A DNA stretch of 64,000 nucleotides from Arion vulgaris (taxonomy: Eukaryota > Mollusca > Gastropoda > Stylommatophora > Arionidae): contig CM036753.1 in assembly GCA_020796225.1 (NCBI GenBank), positions 66,186,865 to 66,250,864 on the forward strand, written 5' to 3'. The notes under the pieces are model-generated. The model was given only the letters and a program-made list of their open reading frames with translations. It was not told where the DNA came from and ran no database searches. The position numbers and the translations under genes are program-made. Shown here one piece after another: positions 10,546 to 20,440 of this stretch (positions are counted from its first letter, which is position 1; every line of letters begins with the position of its first letter).

Positions 10546-11836
10546 GTAAACATTGTTTATTTGAGGATAATCTTCATCACACATCGAACATGTCCATAAT
10601 TGCTCTGATCTTCTCCCAAGCATGTATTTCAGTGTGTTTAGACTAACAACTTTCGTTCTATTTTGACTGATATATCTACTGGGGTTTCTCTAATGGATTT
10701 CCCGTCTTGGAATTTAAACTTACTGCACCAAAACAAAGACAAAGACAAATTGCTGAACCGATTGATTACATGATTTGTCAAATATATCGAGATAAGGGAA
10801 GACTGCAGTAAAATTATGTAGCAATGGGGAAACACGTAAAACAACAAAGCACTGTAGTTTTGCAATGTATACATAAAATATACTAGTCCAAGCAAGCAAG
10901 TGACAACATCAACATAGGCTACTTATGGAACAGAGAATAACAAATAAGCGGTAAATGACAGAGTTGACAGCAGTAAGTGTATGAGGCGAGCTAAGCATGA
11001 TCAAGATCTAACACTGCGTCCAAGTAAAAACCATGGTAAAACACTGAATCAATTTATGAGTTTGTTTCAATAATTATCATTGAACCTGTACATTGGCTCA
11101 TAAATAATAAAATATCTCTGAAACTGAAATAGTTCAGTCATAATAAATGTCACAATGGTTCAGAAAATGCATTAATTAAGATGATTCTTCTTGTAAGCTG
11201 AGACAGGAACTAATCAAGACGACAGTAACGACAGAACATTAAGCTGTGAACTTGTCTATGGAGATGATGAGACACTATAACTTGCTAGTAACTGTGAGTA
11301 TGAAAGACGGAATGTGATGGGAGTGCTGTTCTGCAAAGAATATGCTACATGAAAAAGAATTCCTGACTTTGTCAAGAATAGTTCTTCTTCTTCTCTTCTA
11401 CTATTTACTTCTTTATAGAAGTGTTGGGGAAGGTAGTGGGAGGGAGGGGAGTGGAACAGGGCAGCCCCATGCTATGATACAGAGAGATCGTCGCATTAGG
11501 CGGCACCGTAATGGGGGCGACATAAGCAGCAACATCAAAAATACAATCAAAGGTTATTTTAAAGAAACAAGATTTAAAGGGCGGCATTTCGAAGACTTGC
11601 ATCATACTGAGAATAAATACAGCACGGACCTGGGGAATGGGTGGGGAAGGGGGTAGTGATCTTGTGTCTGCTTGTTTTAAGACACTTTGCAAGCTGTTAT
11701 TTATTATCTCAAGGCTGTTCTTGATGTCGTCACTCCATGTCTTGCGTGGTCTTCCTCTTTCTCTGTACTCGTTATACTTTTTCAGTGTGGCTCTCTGTGA
11801 TAGACAATAACAGGACATTCTTGTCAGGTGTCCAAA
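10546..11836. repeat. Right copy of the 1.29 kb direct repeat
   Basis: Starts gtaaacattgtttatttgag immediately after the LINE-g GAA tail and matches 6875-8168 to its end. Unlike the left copy it continues without interruption into the older LINE-j sequence, so it marks the pre-insertion arrangement. Confidence 0.9.
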
Positions 11837-12025
11837 CCATTTAATATTTTGTTCTTTTATCAATTGCATGACTGGTTTCACATCCAGTCTCCTTCTGATT
11901 TCTTCATTTCTAATTTTGTCTCTTATTGTCACATCTGCAGCTCTTCTAAGACACCTCATCTCTGTCGTTATGATTGTCTACTCATTAGCTGCTGTTATTG
12001 GCCATGTTTGACACTGCTAACATAG
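11650..12025 (-). mobile_element. LINE-j RT C-terminal domain, longer copy
   Basis: The minus strand gives MRCLRRAADVTIRDKIRNEE, RRRLDVKPVM, KWFGHLTRMSCYC and GRPRKTWSDDI, the order seen in RTE-like LINE C-termini. Upstream, residues near 11970-12020 are broken by stops. The open frame continues past the domain (11405-11650) into an unrelated dispersed repeat. Confidence 0.8.
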
Positions 12026-12369
12026 TGTTGGCCAGAAAATCGTTCTTATGAGATTTGCCTAGTTTTTAGCGATATCTCTTTATGTGACAACAGTGGCGTT
12101 AACTGCCCGAGTACATGGTTAGTTTTTGTGCATCGATTGCTGATTTCCCTATCGATAATTAATGGACACTAAAGAATAGTTAACACTGAATAACTAATTA
12201 AATCCAACATAGATGCAACAAAGAAAATCAAATGATAGAACAAATGACACCAATGTTAAAATGCAAACATGTCACATTGAACACAAAAATAGTTCAACAC
12301 AATCTTTTTCCCCCACATTATGCTTTCAGTGCCAAACCTAGATGCTGATATCAAATGATAGAAGAAAAC

Positions 12370-12745
12370 TAGTCACGACAGAGAGGAAGTGTCTACGCAG
12401 AATGCTGGAGGTAACAAGAAGAGACAGGTTCAGAAATGAAGACATCAGGACAAAAAGTGGATAGAACATCAGAAATGAATTTCATTAAAAAAGCAACATA
12501 TTAAATGATTTGGCCACATAAGAAGTTTACTAACACACATTACACATCAAAGATCAATGTTACTCCGATACAATGAATACAAAGCAAGAGACCGACCACG
12601 CAAAAGGTGAATCTCAGAGATAACGGAGGCGATGAAACTATTTATGAAGCACGCACAATGTCTCGTTCTAGAAATCTCCACTTATTTTAACATTGCGGGG
12701 CAAAACAGGATTGAAGAAAAGACAGAAAAAAGTTAACATTGCAGT
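12370..12745 (+). mobile_element. LINE-d 3' end remnant
   Basis: Translation with stops gives TERKCLRRMLEVTRRDRFRN, then the 3' end tctcgttctagaaatctcc and gcggggcaaaacaggatt. Same family as 27485-30300 (-) and 57770-58145 (+). The 12190-12370 flank matches 29870-30290 (-) and probably belongs to the same element. Confidence 0.75.
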
Positions 12746-12789
12746 TTTAGTATAATATATCACATAGATATAGCTTTTAGATATGTTGC

Positions 12790-13160
12790 TGAGAATTGCT
12801 GTGTGTAAGAAAGAGAATAGAATCCCCGTTGCTGTTAATCGAAGTGGAATGATGATGGTTCCAAAGAAAAAATAGAAAATGACAAAATAACCAGTTTTTA
12901 CAAGTAAATTGTACTTTTTTCTTCGGTCGTACTCGTTGTTTGAAAACTTAGGCTGTACATGGTATTAGAGTAATATTCGTATTTCTGTAATAGTTAGTGC
13001 GCAAGACATGGTTGCTAAGATCCATAATGGCTACTGTAGTCAACTTAACATACGATATATATAATATGTGTTAATTGATTGATTGATATGGGCCATCATC
13101 GTTACACTTCGGAGAATAACCTTCTGTGTTCAAATCTCTTTCTCACACAAGAAAATTTCA
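12790..13160. repeat. Foldback element J, copy 1 (long inverted ends)
   Basis: The left end at 12795-12865 (gtaagaaagagaatagaa ... gtggaatgatgatgg) is the inverse of the right end at 13083-13155 (ccatcatcgttacacttcgg ... tctctttctcacacaag). The 210 bp centre (cggtcgtactcgttgtttga, gacatggttgctaagat) recurs inverted at 19545-19930. The two copies therefore share both ends and the centre. Confidence 0.7.
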
Positions 13161-13390
13161 GCTGTACCACACGAGCTACGTAGTAGAACTGGCGAGAGCC
13201 CTAGATGTTTTTGTGAAGATGGTAAACATTTTGTAGTAATTAATTATGTCCTCATTTTGAACGGTCAACGGAATTGCAAGCTACTCTTTTCGGTTTTCAA
13301 CTATCAATGATTCTTTTACATGCTTAACGTGAACACGGGACCTACGTTTATCGTCCGTCTCCGATAAGACTAGGAGTTCGATTTCAATAT
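13068..13390 (+). repeat. Family I dispersed repeat
   Basis: Shares ccatcatcgttacacttcgg, the segment ttcaactatcaatgattctt and cgtccgtctccgataagact with copies at 16660, 36760, 53815 and 63375. It usually follows a TGAT run. The copy at 63375 carries an 18 bp tandem expansion at the actatcaa position. Confidence 0.7.
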
Positions 13391-13955
13391 TATGTATATA
13401 TAAATGCAAAACTTACATCAGCAAAAAAAAGCCGTTTTACTTAATGATAATTCATAAAACATTTCGTACGCGTTTAAGCTCACAAAAGGGAATACATGTT
13501 CACAATTCGTGCGTGTATCAAGTGAACACCAGTTTCTGAAGAACAACGAATACTCGTTTGAAATCCTCACATTTTAACATGAAGTATCCTTGGCAATATG
13601 TTTTGTAAGAAATGAAAAACACCACAAGCCACATTACGATTCCTACTTTTTTCCGCATTCACAAAATTATACATAGGGCAGTACCATCACTTAAAAAAAA
13701 TCATAATTATGAGACCACCCCTTTATTTGCACTTTTTAGTTACAGTTACAACTAATAATGAAACAACTGAACATATAAGGAGATTGATCTAAATTTCAAA
13801 CAACTTAACCATCGTAAGGTTTTCTTAACAACAAAGCAAATTCTTTAAATGTATGTAGTTTTACTTTAAGTTTATATATCTTTACAAATGATGGACTTTT
13901 CATAAAACTCAAACTTTGGCTGAGCTGTCTGCTTTTGATGAACGCTTATAATCAA
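13391..13955. other. Unassigned AT-rich interval
   Basis: No coding motif, no tandem repeat and no match to the families named here. Confidence 0.4.
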
Positions 13956-13974
13956 TTCCACGTAAATATTTCCC

Positions 13975-14200
13975 CCACAAAGCGCTGTCGTCTAGCAGAA
14001 AAAAGGGCCCGCGCGCTACCCAAAGCGGAGGAAGTAAACAGATTAGGCGAGAGAGGCACGCATCCAGACATTGGCAGCCAATCAAATAGAAAGACACACA
14101 CGTCAATGGGCGTGGTGAGGCGAAAGTTAAGTAACGTGTTCAATGACGTAGTTATGTTATCACACCGCGTGACGGCAAGACACAAAGGTTACATTATTCT
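13975..14200. promoter_or_regulatory. CpG-rich promoter-like patch (tentative)
   Basis: In an AT-rich background this stretch is locally GC- and CpG-rich (gggcccgcgcgctacc). It contains a CCAAT-type site (cagccaatcaaa near 14079), a GC/KLF-like gggcgtggtg near 14108, a CRE-like tgacgtag near 14143 and ccgcgtgacgg. No TATA box and no downstream exon is visible. It could equally be a piece of an unrecognised transposon. Confidence 0.25.
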
Positions 14201-14559
14201 GTCAAGACTTCTGATATGAGCACGTTGTGTAATAATACTGATAACACACACATATCAAGAACACTACACATTCCCAGTAAGAGAATTATATTTAAAGTCA
14301 ATTCTGGAAGTTGGGAAGAGAGAAGGGAGACTTAAGAGGCTGAGGGAAATAACTTTAAATAGTGAAACAAATGCTAAGCAAGACATGTAATTATATTCTT
14401 ATACTTTGATTATCCAGGAGTTACTTCTTATTTTTCATGTTTATTCAGGCGCCACTCAGGCGCGCATTACACAGACTTTAGAGGGATCCAAGTTTTTAAT
14501 AATCATAATATGAAAATCAACATAAATAAAAGGAAAATCATGACAATAGATGAAGAATA

Positions 14560-14945
14560 AAATTATGACAATAGATGAAGAATAAAATCCAATAAAGATC
14601 AAATTCGAAAGCCAAGCCCTAAAAGAAGTGTATAACTTCAAGTACCTAGGAAGTATAATGTCATTAACTGGCAAATCAAAAATGAAAATCAACAACTTGT
14701 GTAACAAAGCAAACCAAGGTGTTTGGCAAATGGCATCAATAATGAACATCAAGTATGCACCAATAGATATAAAAAGAGCAATATAAAACATAATATTTGC
14801 CCCAACTCTGTGCCACTAGAGCTAGACATGGGCGATGACAACATAAAATCAAAGTTACATTGACAAAAATGAGATTTTTTAAAGGAGAATACTCAATTTA
14901 TCCAGAAGAGAGGAAATCATAAAATGATACAATCATGCCTAAAGT
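14560..14945 (+). mobile_element. LINE RT thumb fragment
   Basis: Reading gives IKIKFESQALKEVYNFKYLG, a SIMS..GKSKMKINN segment, ANQGVWQMASIM and IIFAPTLCH, matching the post-catalytic region (KYLG box) of RTE-like reverse transcriptases. Interrupted by stops. No SINE or 3' end follows directly. Confidence 0.72.
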
Positions 14946-15039
14946 GTAACGTCAGTAATAGAATTCATACAGAGTCAAAAGGTCAATAGGTCCGGTAATA
15001 TGACACGAATGGCTTCAAATAGTATACCACAACAGGCAA

Positions 15040-15251
15040 TGACCGTCTGTGTGTTGCCGGAGCGCGTTAGAGGAGCAAATAATAGTAACACTTCGACCTA
15101 CGAGGCATGTAAAAGGCGTATACAGTAGGAACCCACCCGTGCACTGCTGGGTCCGTAAAGGGAGGAAAGAATATGCAGCAATGTGCACGGTCAAGCATGT
15201 CGTAAGAGGCGATTAAGGATAGGTGGTGTGGGCTCGTTTAAAAAAAAAAAG
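15040..15251 (+). mobile_element. Two SINE-4/5-type fragments, the second with a poly-A run
   Basis: The first piece (15056-15130) has tagtaacacttcgacctacg and aggcatgtaaaaggcg. The second (15138-15251) has catgtcgtaagaggcgatta and ends in eleven A. Both carry the shared aagaggcga core of SINE-4 and SINE-5 but little of the remaining body. Confidence 0.55.
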
Positions 15252-15404
15252 TCAACAAACACTTAAAGTACAGCTAAAAGAAAAAACCTAACTCAATCAT
15301 CCAAACTAGAGAGAGATCCCCCAACAAGAAGACAAATGACGTTCCGCCGGGAAAGACGAAAGGATCCTGTGATGCCGACTAACCTTCTTTCCTGTCGGAA
15401 GACT

Positions 15405-15530
15405 GCAAATTATGATTGGTAATACGTGGAAAGAATTGGAAAGAATGACAAGAGAGAGAAGGGTTGGAAGAAGTTCCTTAAAGACCTGTGCTCCGTTGGG
15501 AATTGAAAGGGATACACAGAGTAGAAGATA
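15405..15530 (+). mobile_element. LINE-a 3' end fragment
   Basis: The segments tggaaagaattggaaagaat and aaagacctgtgctccgttgg match the LINE-a 3' end at 61225-61300. Diverged and without a tail run. Confidence 0.6.
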
Positions 15531-15969
15531 AAGGAGGAGAGGACGGTCATGCAAGCGATGGACTGTTGGAATAACATCATGAAATCATTATATACGAAGC
15601 GTTCAAGAAAACCCTTACCCGTTTTCCTTCTCTTCACATCAGTAGCTTAACGGTACAAGAGAAACTAGATAAGGTTTATCCGGTCCTATCATTTATTATA
15701 GGTGTCAGTTAAATGTTTGTCAAATTATATTTCTATGTCGCATTTTGATTGTTCATTAAATCTCTACTATATCTCAAGCTAACTGTGTTGTTTTTGTTCT
15801 TTCCTAAACGTCTGTTTTCGTTATTACTTCTGCCAAAATGATGAATGTTAGTGTTTTTCCGTTGTTTACACATGATACTCTTGTTTATCTATCGAATTTC
15901 AGAGGCACAAAGCAGCATGTGATTGTACATTAATCATTTGATTACTTTACAAAACTGAATATAATGGGA

Positions 15970-16214
15970 ATTTCTTCTTCTTTGCGTTCGTTCTTTACGA
16001 CCAATTTTAATCACTCTTTGTGATATGTTTGATCTTTGCCAAGAACGTGTATACGCTGCACATTGGTTTGGTAGGCCCTAAACGCATAGACTTCTACACA
16101 TGCATCCGATTTCAGCCAAACCTCCTTAGTCGCCTCTTACGACATGCGTGGCAGGTAACAGTGGTTCTATTCTTTACACCCCAAATTTGAGCCCTGGTAA
16201 CCACTCGGGCGTAA
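15970..16214 (-). mobile_element. SINE-4 copy
   Basis: Plus strand shows the inverse: cttcttctttgcgttcgttc, tttgtgatatgtttgatc, then cgcctcttacgacatgcg and accactcgggcg. Sense is therefore minus (starts cgcccgagtggttacc, GAA tail). Confidence 0.8.
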
Positions 16215-16435
16215 TGGGAATTTAAGAACATCGAGCATCCCCTGCCTTACGCGCAGATCTAAAATGTACGCGCTTAAGAGAGCTTGCACAGTAGTAGCTA
16301 GGTTGTTTTATAATATTTGCAAACTTCGATAGGTTGGGTGTTCTTTTTTTTTTAGCTTTAGAACAGGGACGTTTAAAGTCTAAGCAATTAGATACCGACC
16401 TCATGTGAGCAAATTTAACTAACAGTAACTGAGCT

Positions 16436-16645
16436 TCCTAGACAGGCACTGTTTTGGAACCCACAGAGAAAGAGGAGTAGGGAAGGCCTAGACAGACCCG
16501 GAGAAGAGTGCTGACATAGAGACTGATATTAAAAGGATAGGTACAACATGGACAGAATTGGAAGGGATGGAAAGAGAGAGGAAGAGCTGGAAAAAGTTTG
16601 TTGAAGACCTATGCTCCGTTTGGAGTTGAAAGAGGAAGAAGAACT
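16436..16645 (+). mobile_element. LINE-a 3' end fragment
   Basis: Starts at aggcactgttttggaaccca and runs through gagtagggaaggcctagaca to gacctatgctccgtttgga, then a GAAGAA run. It is collinear with 61125-61310. Confidence 0.75.
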
Positions 16646-16659
16646 GAGATTCATCGACT

Positions 16660-17035
16660 CACCGCTATTATTAGTTTGATGGTTGGTTGATTGATTATTT
16701 GATTGATTGATTGATTCATTGCTGTAACCACCATCATTGCACTTCTGTGTATAACCATGTGAAATCTCGTTCTTATACAAGAAGATATTAGCGGCAGAGC
16801 GTGATCACAGAAAGCATCCGCGAGAGTCTCCAATGTTAATTTGAGGATAGTGAAAATGTTTGCAGAAATATTTATTTTAACATATTTGATGAAATTTGCC
16901 CGGACATCGTCTGTGCAGCCTAATTTTATAGATTTTTCCACCGCCATTGGTTCTTTTACTTGCTCAACTTGATCACTGGACCTACTGTTTTTGTCGTCCG
17001 TCTCCGACTGAACTCAATCTCACGTACATTGAGAC
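16660..17035 (+). repeat. Family I dispersed repeat
   Basis: TGAT run, then accaccatcattgcacttct, then the 3' half with ttcttttacttgctcaac and cgtccgtctccgac. Collinear with 13068-13390 and 36760-37085. Confidence 0.7.
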
Positions 17036-17211
17036 AATTTGATCATTGGACAAATATCTCGATCATTACACACGGGAACGAACCGAGTACTTTTGGAACG
17101 AGAGTCCGTCACTCTACCTCTACAACACAAGAGACCGCTACTGTTTATTTGAATGTTTGGTTGGTGGATAATTGTGTTTGTTGGCTGGTTATTTAGTTCT
17201 TTAGCTGTTTA

Positions 17212-17675
17212 ATCATCATCATCAAGATGCGTATCCTTTATAGGACATTGCTCTCTTTGCAGCACATCTTCTTCTTCTTTGCGTTCGTTCTTTACGACCA
17301 ATTATAATCACTCTTTGTGATATGTTTGATCTTGCCAAGAACGTGTATACTTTGCACATTGGTTTGGTAGGCCCCTAAACCCATAGACTTCTACACGTTT
17401 AGGACACTGCATCCGTTTTACCAAACCCCTTGTCCCTCTTAGGACATGCATGGCAGGTAACAGTGGTTCTATTCTTTACACCACAAATTTGGGCCCCGTA
17501 ACCACTCGGGCGTGCAGCACATCTGAAATTCACTCTGTCTCTAGTAAGTTCACCCACTTCGTCGATGGTCATATTCATGGTTTCTTTAATACGAGTATTT
17601 TATAGCCACCTTCTTCTTGGTCTGCCTCTGCGTCCTGGGACACTGCCCTCTAGTATTGTAATTTCCAGGCGTTTA
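17212..17675 (-). mobile_element. LINE-e 3' end, split by SINE-4
   Basis: Minus strand reads RGRPRRRWL, NMTIDEVGELTRDRVNF and, after the SINE, the 3' end with a GAT tail (plus strand atcatcatcatcaagatgc at 17215). The same element without an insert lies at 31060-31165 (+) and shows the intact order across the insertion point. Confidence 0.8.
17270..17512 (-). mobile_element. SINE-4 copy with 12 bp target-site duplication
   Basis: The 12 bp tgcagcacatct occurs at 17258-17269 and again at 17513-17524, directly flanking the element. This defines both ends and shows SINE-4 moves by retroposition. Confidence 0.9.
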
Positions 17676-17683
17676 ATCATCAC

Positions 17684-17815
17684 TGATATTAAAAGGATAG
17701 GTAAAAGATGGAAAGAACTGGATGGGATGTCAAGAGAGAGGAAGACCTGGAAGAAGTTTATTGGAAGACCTCTGTTCCGTTTGGAGTTGAAAGATGAAGA
17801 AGAAGAAGAAGAAGA
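17684..17815 (+). mobile_element. LINE-a 3' end with GAA tail
   Basis: Collinear with 61200-61310 (gatattaaaaggataggtaa, gacctctgttccgtttggag) and ends in gatgaagaagaagaagaaga. Only ~110 bp of element remains, a strong 5' truncation. Confidence 0.75.
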
Positions 17816-17877
17816 CTATTTTCTTCGTTGAAATAAGAGACATTTCATTTGACAACTTTCACAGATAGAACTGATTA

Positions 17878-18165
17878 CTAGACACACACAAAACACACAC
17901 ACAAAACACACACACACACGGACACACACACGGACACCGACAACAAATACTAGACAAACACACACATACACACACACACACACACACACGGACACATGCA
18001 AAACACACACACACACACACACACGCAGAGACACACACACACGGACACACACGCAACAAACACACACACTACACATACACACACACACACGGACACATGC
18101 AGACACACACACACACACACACGGACATACACACACACACACACACACACACATACGGACAGTCA
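17878..18165. repeat. (CA)n microsatellite with GGACAC variants
   Basis: About 290 bp of CA repeats with interspersed ggacac, gcaaa and acatac. The minus strand is open in several frames as Cys-Val repeats; this is a repeat effect. Confidence 0.95.
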
Positions 18166-18621
18166 TACATAGCCCCCGAACATGCATCAAGTACATTGAT
18201 TTAACATTCTAACTATGATGCATGCATCGCAGTGCATGAGGATACGCGTTATTACACGCCTCTGCCCAATTAGGTTCATTATAGCCTGACGATTTTGTAT
18301 TCGCTGGTGTATTCTTTCAAGAGTTCAAAACATACACTTGTGCTGACACGAGATGGTGCTTAGTTGAGAGTTTATTGTGATAATCAGCAGCTTAGAATAC
18401 AAACAACACTGAAGAAGAAGAAGGCAAACCTCTACTACAAATACAAGAAATATGTTTGTACTGATGATACTTTACAGCAACTTTGTCGATATATTCATTT
18501 TTTTAAACATTTATTTATCTTAGCTCCTTGTGGAGCATAAGATATCACCAGTTGTACTCCACTTTTCCTGGTTCCTGTTTGTTTCCTTTACGACTTTTCA
18601 GAATTTTTCCAGCGTCTTAGA

Positions 18622-18803
18622 CCCGTGTTCAATTCACGGTAAGGACAAGGATTTTTGTTTGTTGTGGCATAAATGAAAAATCTTAGCCTGAACAGCTTAG
18701 CGGCGACTTCACTAGCCATGCGGCAATTAAACTCCGCACGCTCTCGTTCCACCTATTCCACAGCACCCTAACAAAACGTTACTACAAGCTGTACAAGCAG
18801 TCT
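18622..18803 (+). mobile_element. SINE-2 copy, 5' truncated
   Basis: Begins at agacccgtgttcaattcacg (the B-box end of the tRNA-like head) and follows the SINE-2 body gcataaatgaaaaatctta and ctagccatgcggca to gctgtacaagcag. The A box is lost. Confidence 0.75.
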
Positions 18804-18815
18804 TTTTCAGTATCT

Positions 18816-19014
18816 GGTTTTTTTTTCCAATCCAGAAGCACTTGAGCTTTCAGCTCTTCGGCTCGGTGCCATGGACATCGTGAATCTGGGAAACCTGTGG
18901 CTTTTCTGCCAGCCCTCGGAATTGAACCCGCACACACAGAGAGCTAGTCACCCGCAGTCCAACGCGCTACGAACACGCTGGGCACGGGGGCTTGTTTCTT
19001 TAAATCTGACTAGC
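18816..19014 (-). mobile_element. SINE-3 copy with 11 bp target-site duplication
   Basis: Flanked by tttcagtatct at 18805-18815 and 19015-19025. On the plus strand a T run precedes tccagaagcacttgagctt, and the tRNA-like head lies at the right end (cacgctgggcac). Same family as 23001 and 57026. Confidence 0.88.
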
Positions 19015-19344
19015 TTTCAGTATCTTAAAAACACTCCGTTTCTAAGTCTGTTTACGACGTACTCTTTCACTTTACCCTTACGAGCTCCACTCAAGTGCTT
19101 GTCTAGTGACACACGGTTGTGTCTTCTGCAGGGTATACTCGATCCATTATCATTGTCACCTCCTGGTCTGTGCCATCATGGGTTTCTGCTCTGTTCTTAT
19201 CTAAAGATCTAATAACTACTTGCTTATGTTAGCCTTGGTTTCACTTACAAAGGAAGAAGCTATTACGCATGGAAAATATATAATCTACGTCTGTAAGTGA
19301 AGAAAATAATGAAGAAAGATATTATCATGCGACTATCTCTCTTT

Positions 19345-19540
19345 CTTTTGTCCTTCTCTGCTGTTTTTGCCGTTAGGCGTAGCAGGTTTAACTGATGATC
19401 GGTTTCCGGGATAGTTCACGCTCGTCGCTTGATATCATGTGGTATTGTGCAGTTTTAAGATGTCTGTAACTCCATCAATCAATCTTTTCTTGGTCTGTCC
19501 CTTCCTCTTGATGATTCCATTTTCAGGTTGTACGCTCTGA
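19345..19540 (-). mobile_element. LINE C-terminal fragment
   Basis: Minus strand gives SRGRDRPRKRLMEL and a tail of NRSSVKPATPNGKNSREGQK, an RTE-like terminus. No second copy in this window. Confidence 0.5.
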
Positions 19541-19544
19541 GATT

Positions 19545-19930
19545 TTCTTGTGTGAGAAAGAGATCAGAGTACACATGGTTATTCTCCGAAGTGCAATGAT
19601 GATGGTTATATCAATCAATCAATCAATCAATCACATATTACACATCGTGTGTTAAGTTGACTAGGTGGCCATTATAGATCTTAGTAACCATGTCATGCGC
19701 ACTGACTATTGCGGAAGTAGGAATAGTAGCACTGAATTACTCGTATACATGCACAGCCTAAGTTTTCAAACAACGAGTACGACCGGAGACAAAAAGTACA
19801 ATTTACTTGTCAAAACTGGTTATAAAGTCATTTTCTTTCTTTAATTTAGGACCACCATCATTGAACCGATGAACAGTAGCGGGGGTTCTGTTCTCTTTCT
19901 TACACAAGAAAATCTGAGTGAAAGGTCTAA
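19545..19930. repeat. Foldback element J, copy 2
   Basis: Left end 19548-19612 (tgtgagaaagagatcagagt ... gtgcaatgatgatgg) and right end 19861-19925 (accaccatcattgaaccg ... tctctttcttacacaag) are inverted relative to each other. The centre matches copy 1 in reverse. A CAAT run sits at 19614-19632. Confidence 0.7.
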
Positions 19931-20269
19931 GAGCTATACATTTGTGATATATTATTTCGTGTCTCAGGCTTGCATCAACAGCATCGATTGTTGGAGAGTT
20001 GAAGATGGATAAGGGGATATTCTTCGCGACTCTTTGTTGGATGAGGACACTAAAATCGATGTTGAATCGATCAAGCGATTTAAGTAGTTTGGAGTTACCC
20101 GTTGTTCAAGTCGAACTGGATGCCTGAGAGGCAGAGTGAGAGGTGTGTTTAATCAGCGAGCCACAGGAACCATCAGTATGCATACTCTTCGATATCTGTT
20201 GGGGAGACTGAGCACCTATCGGTCTACCCGAAGTGCAATGACGTCAGTTTAGTAACCAATAACCAATAA

Positions 20270-20440
20270 CTATCCTTACCATGCCTTTCTAGTCACCACT
20301 ATGTCATATCTAACTATCCTTTCAATGTCTTTCCAGCACCCAGTATTTTCTTTCGAGCTATCCTTTCCATGTTCGCCAGTATTGTTTTCTGTCGAGCTTT
20401 CCTTTCCACGACTTTCCAGTTATCGTACTGTTTGGGTTTT
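20270..20440 (+). repeat. Decayed ~42 bp tandem repeat, about 4 units
   Basis: Repeated gagctatcctttccatg and ctttccag motifs with about 42 bp spacing and many differences. Confidence 0.55.

Larger units (their letters stand above)
18510..19205 (-). mobile_element. LINE-f C-terminal end broken by two SINEs
   Basis: Outer segments (ttagctccttgtggagcata at 18520 and ctccactcaagtgcttgtct at 19085) are collinear with 2258-2660. Between them lie SINE-2 (18622-18803) and SINE-3 (18816-19014). Confidence 0.72.

Noticed and set aside
12070..12130. hAT end (cagtggcgttaactg)
   Set aside because: No matching inverted end or 8 bp duplication found nearby.
17816..18196. Cys/Val-rich open frames on the minus strand
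   Set aside because: Translation of a CA microsatellite.
20000..20230. Possible LINE or transposase fragment (ESIKRFK, GCLRGRVRGVFNQRATG)
   Set aside because: No family motif could be matched with confidence, so it was left in unassigned sequence.
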